Shown here: positions 5,780 to 9,152 of the stretch, piece by piece
Position numbering within the stretch: the first letter of the stretch is position 1
How the letters are laid out: each line of letters begins with the position of its first letter
Assembly (NCBI GenBank): GCA_026414125.1
Contig: JAOAJQ010000043.1
Location: 1-9,152, forward strand
Source: Thermoproteota archaeon
Lineage (GTDB): Archaea > Thermoproteota > EX4484-205 > JAAOZP01
Length of the DNA stretch: 9,152 nucleotides
Direction of reading: 5' to 3'
Translations under genes and position numbers: made by a program
Notes under the pieces: generated by a model
What the model saw: the letters and a program-made list of their open reading frames with translations, nothing else
Told to the model about the DNA's origin: nothing
The model's database searches: none

Positions 5780-6764
5780 TATAGTAGAGATCTTGCCTCG
5801 GATCTCTTATTAAAGGCCGTTTCTTGACAAAATTGTTTCCGACAAGTATTGCGAGAGCGTGCCGTACAGTCCTAGCTGGAAGCATTGTCTTCTTAACAAT
5901 GTCTTTCTGGGTTAAAGCTCCTTCGTATTCAAGAACCTTCAAAATGAGTTTAGCGCTTGGAGGCAGACTGCTTATGTCAAGAGACATCCTAGCCTTCTTC
6001 TCAAGCCTTCTTGCTAGAAGCGCTTCGCTGAGCCTTACGAAGCCAGCGTCCTCACCCCTCTTAACAATAACCTTCCCAGTCACCCTCATCCTGTATCCGC
6101 CATCAACGATAACTTCGCAAGCCGAATTGCTAAGTATGTCCCGGATTTCTATGAGGCTTTCAAGAGGAGTTACCAAGGGCCTTCTAGTAAGGTTTAAAGA
6201 GTTAACCGGGACTATGCTTACCACCTTGGCTTGCGGATGGATTATAGGACCTCCAGTTGAAAGAGCATATGCCGTTGAACCTATGGGGGTGGAAACTATC
6301 AGGCCGTCGCCTATATCTCTCCAGACGAACTCTCCGTCAACGTAAAGACTGTATTCAAGTATTGTAGCGCTTTTCCTCGGGAAGATTGCCAACTCGTTAA
6401 GCGCGCACGGTGTTTCAGCATCGTCCACTAAAGCCTTAAGTCTTGAAGAATACTCTACGCTATATTCTCTTCTGAGAAAAGCATTTAAGGCGTCGCCGAG
6501 CCTCTCCAGCGTTGTCTCCATCAGGAAACTGTTATTCTCAGTCTTGCTAACCCCTAGGATGAGCACATCCCTAGATTTTACATGGTGCAACGCTTTCAAA
6601 ACATCCTTATCTTCACCCAAGATGAGGAGAAGACCCTCGTTAAGCTTCTCAAGCTCTTCAAGACGCTTGGCACGCGTAACCTCAACCCCGCTGCGATTGA
6701 GCGTTCTCAAGCAATCCTTAAGAAGACCACGCTCAAACCTTGTTGGAGCTAACACTATGTTCAA
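5766..6764 (-). CDS. NAD kinase-fold protein fused to a C-terminal winged helix-turn-helix
   Basis: Residues 1-255 are an NAD kinase fold: ALNELAI (121-127) with the conserved N-E pair, YVDGEFV, GDGLIVSTPIGSTAYALSTG (152-171), GGPIIHP, and VPVNSLNLTRRPLVTP (185-200). The N-terminal loops are degenerate. The GGDG catalytic/ATP motif reads G50-E-D52-K, keeping only the first glycine and the aspartate, and the GxNxGxxGFL motif reads GVSKTENNSFL (71-81). Residues 262-330 add a winged helix: helix 1 PSAKLILKVLEYEG, helix 2 LTQKDIVKKTM, recognition helix ARTVRHALAILVGNNFV, then a wing ending DLYYI. Canonical enzymes phosphorylate NAD to NADP and are usually 250-290 residues. This may be an active kinase with a regulatory domain, or a nucleotide-sensing transcription factor. 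The TTG start lacks a Shine-Dalgarno; a TATA-like box is about 32 nt upstream. It is divergent from nadA. Confidence 0.82.
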   Translation of the reverse strand: MNIVLAPTRFERGLLKDCLRTLNRSGVEVTRAKRLEELEKLNEGLLLILGEDKDVLKALHHVKSRDVLILGVSKTENNSFLMETTLERLGDALNAFLRREYSVEYSSRLKALVDDAETPCALNELAIFPRKSATILEYSLYVDGEFVWRDIGDGLIVSTPIGSTAYALSTGGPIIHPQAKVVSIVPVNSLNLTRRPLVTPLESLIEIRDILSNSACEVIVDGGYRMRVTGKVIVKRGEDAGFVRLSEALLARRLEKKARMSLDISSLPPSAKLILKVLEYEGALTQKDIVKKTMLPARTVRHALAILVGNNFVKKRPLIRDPRQDLYYIESK

Positions 6765-6791
6765 CTGGTTTTTAGTAGTGTATTAGAAGGA

Positions 6792-6800
6792 CTATTTATT
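6792..6800 (-). promoter_or_regulatory. TATA-like box of the NAD kinase-wHTH gene
   Basis: AATAAATAG on the minus strand is centred about 32 nt upstream of the TTG at 6764, giving a predicted leader of only about five bases and explaining the absent ribosome binding site. Just upstream, GTTTT...AAAAC (6801-6820) forms a loose 20-bp dyad that might be a regulator site. Confidence 0.35.
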
Positions 6801-6880
6801 GTTTTCAACAGTTTAAAAACGTTACAACTCTATTTTGCCTCTTAACAAAGCATTTATGCAATTATTGCCTAAATAGAACC

Positions 6881-6902
6881 CCTTAAATAAGAGGATTTAA
6901 GG
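6881..6902 (+). promoter_or_regulatory. nadA promoter with an overlapping perfect inverted repeat (candidate operator)
   Basis: CCTTAAAT (6881-6888) and ATTTAAGG (6895-6902) are exact reverse complements with a 6-bp spacer, ending 15 bp before the nadA ATG. The left arm contains CTTAAATAAG, the best TATA-like sequence at the right distance (centre about 31 nt upstream of the ATG). A protein bound to the dyad would cover the TATA box and the transcription start, the usual geometry of an archaeal repressor. A short RNA hairpin is the alternative reading, although much of the stem would lie upstream of the predicted transcript start. Confidence 0.5.
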
Positions 6903-6917
6903 CTTCAAGAGAAGCTG

Positions 6918-7853
6918 ATGGAAGACCTTAGCCGTAAAATACGTGAAAAAGCGAGGGACAGAGAGGCTGTAGTATTAGCTCACAATTACCAGAGGCCCGA
7001 GGTGCAGGACGTTGCTGATTTCGTCGGCGACAGTCTGGAACTTTCGATCAAAGCCATGGAGACCGATGCTAAAACGATAGTATTCGCGGGCGTAGACTTC
7101 ATGGTTGAGCAGGCAGCTGTGTTGAACCCGGATAAGATAGTATTAACTCCCGAGTCAAGCTCGATCTGCCCGATGGCGTGGCAGCTTGACCCATCTCTTG
7201 TTAACGAATATCGTAGGAAAAACCCGGATGCACCCTTAGTAGTTTACGTGAATTCCTTCGTGGAGGTCAAATCTATGGCGGACTACGTGGTTACCAGCAG
7301 CAGCGCCTCCAAGCTGGTTTCTAAGCTTGATGCGGAGAAAATCCTTTTCGGACCGGATAGGAACCTCGCGTCCTATGTTGCCGAAATCACGGGAAAAGAG
7401 GTTATCGCTGTTCCCCTTAACAGCTTCTGCCCGGTTCACATGGGGATCACAGCAGGTAAAATATTGTCGGCTAAGGAAAGGATGCCGGATGCGAAGGTAC
7501 TTGTGCATCCAGAATGCCCGCCTGAAACAAGGAGGCTGGCGGATTTCGTGGGCAGCACGAGCCAAATAATAAGAGCAGTAGGAGAGATTGATGCAAAACG
7601 TTTTATAATAGGCACCGACAATGGGGTGGTTCATAGAATTTCGAAACTTTATTCTGGTAAGGAGGCGTATCCTGTCAGTAAAGACATAATATGCCCTAAC
7701 ATGAAAAAGATAACGCTTGAAAAAGTATACAGGAGCCTCGTTAGCGGCGAGACTGTTGTAAAGATCGATGAGAAGCTTGCCGAGAAGGCTAGGAGAGTTC
7801 TTGAAAGAAGCTTTGCTCTTCTGGGGGTTGAGACATCTTGGTCGAGGAAGTAA
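6918..7853 (+). CDS. nadA: Quinolinate synthase A
   Basis: NadA condenses iminoaspartate with dihydroxyacetone phosphate to quinolinate using a 4Fe-4S cluster. The 311-residue protein matches the family along its length: LAHNYQRPEVQDVADFVGDS (20-39), FAGVDFMVEQAAVLNPDK (56-73), YVNSFVEVKSMADYVVTSSSA (110-130), FGPDRNLA (144-151), VHPEC (196-200), DFVGSTSQII (209-218) and CPNMKKITLE (259-268). The three cluster cysteines are C84, C171 and C259, with no extra cysteine-rich tail, as in archaeal enzymes; H22 and H197 are the active-site histidines. The usual FMAET motif reads FMVEQ, a modest change. It is first in the operon, starting at ATG 6918 with only a weak ribosome binding site and a promoter close enough for a very short leader. 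nadC begins inside its last codons. Confidence 0.96.
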   Translation: MEDLSRKIREKARDREAVVLAHNYQRPEVQDVADFVGDSLELSIKAMETDAKTIVFAGVDFMVEQAAVLNPDKIVLTPESSSICPMAWQLDPSLVNEYRRKNPDAPLVVYVNSFVEVKSMADYVVTSSSASKLVSKLDAEKILFGPDRNLASYVAEITGKEVIAVPLNSFCPVHMGITAGKILSAKERMPDAKVLVHPECPPETRRLADFVGSTSQIIRAVGEIDAKRFIIGTDNGVVHRISKLYSGKEAYPVSKDIICPNMKKITLEKVYRSLVSGETVVKIDEKLAEKARRVLERSFALLGVETSWSRK

Positions 7854-8692
7854 TTTTCAGAAAATTTATTGAGTGGCTTTCCGAGGATGTTCCCTACTGG
7901 GACGTGACCTCTGAGATCATACCTCCACAAGTAACGTGCGAGGCAGTTGTAATAGCTAAGGAAGATGGTGTTGCAGCCTGCTGTGAGGATCTTGCTTTGA
8001 TACTCGAGAAAATGGGATTCACGGTTAGGGTTTTGAAGAAGAGTGGTGAAGAATTCGGAAAATGGGATCAAATAATGTGGATTAAAGGCAATATGCGTAG
8101 GCTCATGGAGATTGAAAGGCTATTGTTGAATATTCTCTCACAAACCTTCGGAGTGGCAACATTAACCAAGGCCTTTGTTGAGAAAGCGAGAAGAATAAAC
8201 CCGAATGTGAAGATAGCTGCAACTAGGAAGGTTAAACCTGGCTTTCAGTATTTCGAGAAGAAGGCTATTGCAACCGTAGGCGGAGACACTCATAGACTGA
8301 ACCTGTCAGACATGATTCTCATCAAGGAGAATCATCTACGATATTTTAACTCGGTTGGCGAAGCCGTTAAAAAGGCCAAGGAGCTGGCGAGCTTCAGCAA
8401 GAAGATAGAGGTCGAGGTGGCTGAGGATAAGGATGCCGTAGAAGCTGCTGAAGCCGGTGCAGATATAATCATGCTTGACAATTGTACCCCTGAAAGAGCA
8501 AGGAGGACGATTGAAATGCTTAAAGAGAAGGGGTTGAGAAACAGGGTTCTAATAGAGGTCTCCGGCGGGGTGAAGCTTGAAAACCTTGAAGAGTATGTGG
8601 AAGCCGGGCCAGATATAATAAGCTCAGGAGAGCTAACGCATTCAGCGAAAGCAATAGACATATCGCTCGAGATCACGAGGGTTGAGAAATGA
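7838..8692 (+). CDS. nadC: Nicotinate-nucleotide pyrophosphorylase (carboxylating), quinolinate phosphoribosyltransferase
   Basis: NadC converts quinolinate and PRPP to nicotinate mononucleotide, CO2 and pyrophosphate. The 284-residue protein shows EDVPYWDVTSEIIP (16-29), ERLLLN (93-98), ATRKVKPG (128-135), GGDTHRLNLSDMILIKENH (148-166), EVEV (191-194), IIMLDN (210-215) and VSGGV (241-245), covering the phosphoribosyl and quinolinate pockets (R94, R130, K131, H152, R153, K163). Two positions depart from the usual pattern: SGIAT reads FGVAT (104-108) and TRKTxPGLR reads TRKVKPGFQ, so one common arginine is Q137. The nad operon context supports NadC rather than the related ModD. The start is TTG 7838, overlapping the nadA end by 16 nt, with GGGGG (7823-7827) upstream; this arrangement suggests translational coupling. 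Its stop overlaps the nadX ATG by four bases. Confidence 0.93.
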   Translation: MVEEVIFRKFIEWLSEDVPYWDVTSEIIPPQVTCEAVVIAKEDGVAACCEDLALILEKMGFTVRVLKKSGEEFGKWDQIMWIKGNMRRLMEIERLLLNILSQTFGVATLTKAFVEKARRINPNVKIAATRKVKPGFQYFEKKAIATVGGDTHRLNLSDMILIKENHLRYFNSVGEAVKKAKELASFSKKIEVEVAEDKDAVEAAEAGADIIMLDNCTPERARRTIEMLKEKGLRNRVLIEVSGGVKLENLEEYVEAGPDIISSGELTHSAKAIDISLEITRVEK

Positions 8693-9152
8693 AGAGGATA
8701 GGGTTGATAGGGTGTGGTGCAATAGGCTCCCTCATAGCCAAGGCTGTAGACGAGGGTAAGGTTAACGCGAAACTGGTATACGTCTACGATTCTCGTAAGG
8801 AAGCTGCGTTGAAGTTGGTTGAGAAGCTCAGGAACAAGCCTAAGGTTCTGGAAGGGATAGAAGAGATGTTGAAAGACAGGAGGCTTGAGGTTATTGTCGA
8901 GGCTGCTAGCGACGAGGCTGTTCTAAAATATCTTAAACCTATTGTTGAAGCCGGGAAGGAGGTGCTTGTGATGAGTATAGGGGGTCTCCTTTTCCCCGAG
9001 GCAAGGAAAACATATGAGGAAAACGTTAGCAGAATACATGTTCCGGCGGGTGCAATCGCTGGATTGGATGTTGTCCAAGCCATAAGTCTAGTGGGTGTGG
9101 ACAGGGTGGTTTTAACCACCAGGAAGCCTCCTGAAGCATTGGCATACTCTAG
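8689..9152 (+). CDS. nadX: L-aspartate dehydrogenase, N-terminal part (3' truncated by window)
   Basis: NadX oxidises L-aspartate to iminoaspartate with NAD(P), supplying NadA without the oxygen-linked flavoenzyme NadB. The frame is open to the window end, giving 154 of an expected 240-270 residues. It starts with KRIGLIGCGAIGSLIAKAV, a Rossmann nucleotide-binding fingerprint (GxGxxG), followed by the acidic strand end VYVYDSR, VIVEAASDEAV, VLVMSIGGLL, VPAGAIAGLDVVQAI and TTRKPPEA, all characteristic of the DUF108/aspartate dehydrogenase family. The catalytic histidine lies beyond the window. The ATG at 8689 shares ATGA with the nadC stop, and GAGGG (8677-8681) sits 7 nt upstream, the best ribosome binding site of the operon. 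Together the three genes cover aspartate to nicotinate mononucleotide. Confidence 0.93.
   Translation, partial: MKRIGLIGCGAIGSLIAKAVDEGKVNAKLVYVYDSRKEAALKLVEKLRNKPKVLEGIEEMLKDRRLEVIVEAASDEAVLKYLKPIVEAGKEVLVMSIGGLLFPEARKTYEENVSRIHVPAGAIAGLDVVQAISLVGVDRVVLTTRKPPEALAYS

Noticed and set aside
5824..6345. A 173-codon plus-strand open frame opposite the NAD-kinase-like gene
   Set aside because: It is the complement of a well-conserved kinase and winged-helix region; its serine- and leucine-rich product shows no motif and it has no promoter or ribosome binding site of its own.
7649..8071. A 140-codon minus-strand open frame across the nadA-nadC junction
   Set aside because: It lies entirely opposite two clearly identified genes and its translation looks like an antisense frame.

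Overview
The window looks archaeal, most likely from a thermophilic member of the Thermoproteota/TACK side of the tree; this placement is an inference. The reasons are TATA-like boxes about 25-32 nt upstream of starts with little or no leader, several TTG starts, heavy AGA/AGG and ATA codon use, an archaeal-type NAD kinase fold, and oxygen-independent NAD synthesis through aspartate dehydrogenase. No rRNA, tRNA, CRISPR array or intact mobile element was seen.

Layout. (1) Bases 1-381 (+): the C-terminal part of a class I (4Fe-4S) fumarase / tartrate dehydratase alpha subunit. (2) Bases 405-3215 (-): three genes, in transcription order a DUF72 protein with an extra C-terminal SWIM-like zinc finger, a small nitroreductase, and a xylose-isomerase-like TIM barrel. 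(3) Bases 3216-3796: about 580 bp with no recognisable gene, holding two promoter-like sites, several dyad repeats and stop-interrupted reading frames that may be remnants. (4) Bases 3797-4573 (+): a creatininase-family amidohydrolase. (5) Bases 4598-6764 (-): a two-gene unit, an NAD-kinase-fold protein fused to a winged helix-turn-helix, followed by an Eis-like GNAT acetyltransferase. (6) Bases 6918-9152 (+): nadA, nadC and nadX, tightly overlapped, the whole aspartate-to-nicotinate-mononucleotide branch of de novo NAD synthesis; nadX runs off the window.

The most interesting part is the divergent junction at 6765-6917. On one side lies the NAD biosynthesis operon, with a perfect inverted repeat sitting on its probable TATA box. 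On the other side lies an NAD-kinase-like protein whose ATP/NAD loop motifs (GGDG and GxNxGxxGFL) are degenerate and which carries a C-terminal DNA-binding domain. A simple hypothesis is that this protein is, or also is, a nicotinamide-nucleotide-sensing regulator of the nad operon. The sequence supports the architecture and the geometry; the regulatory role is inference.
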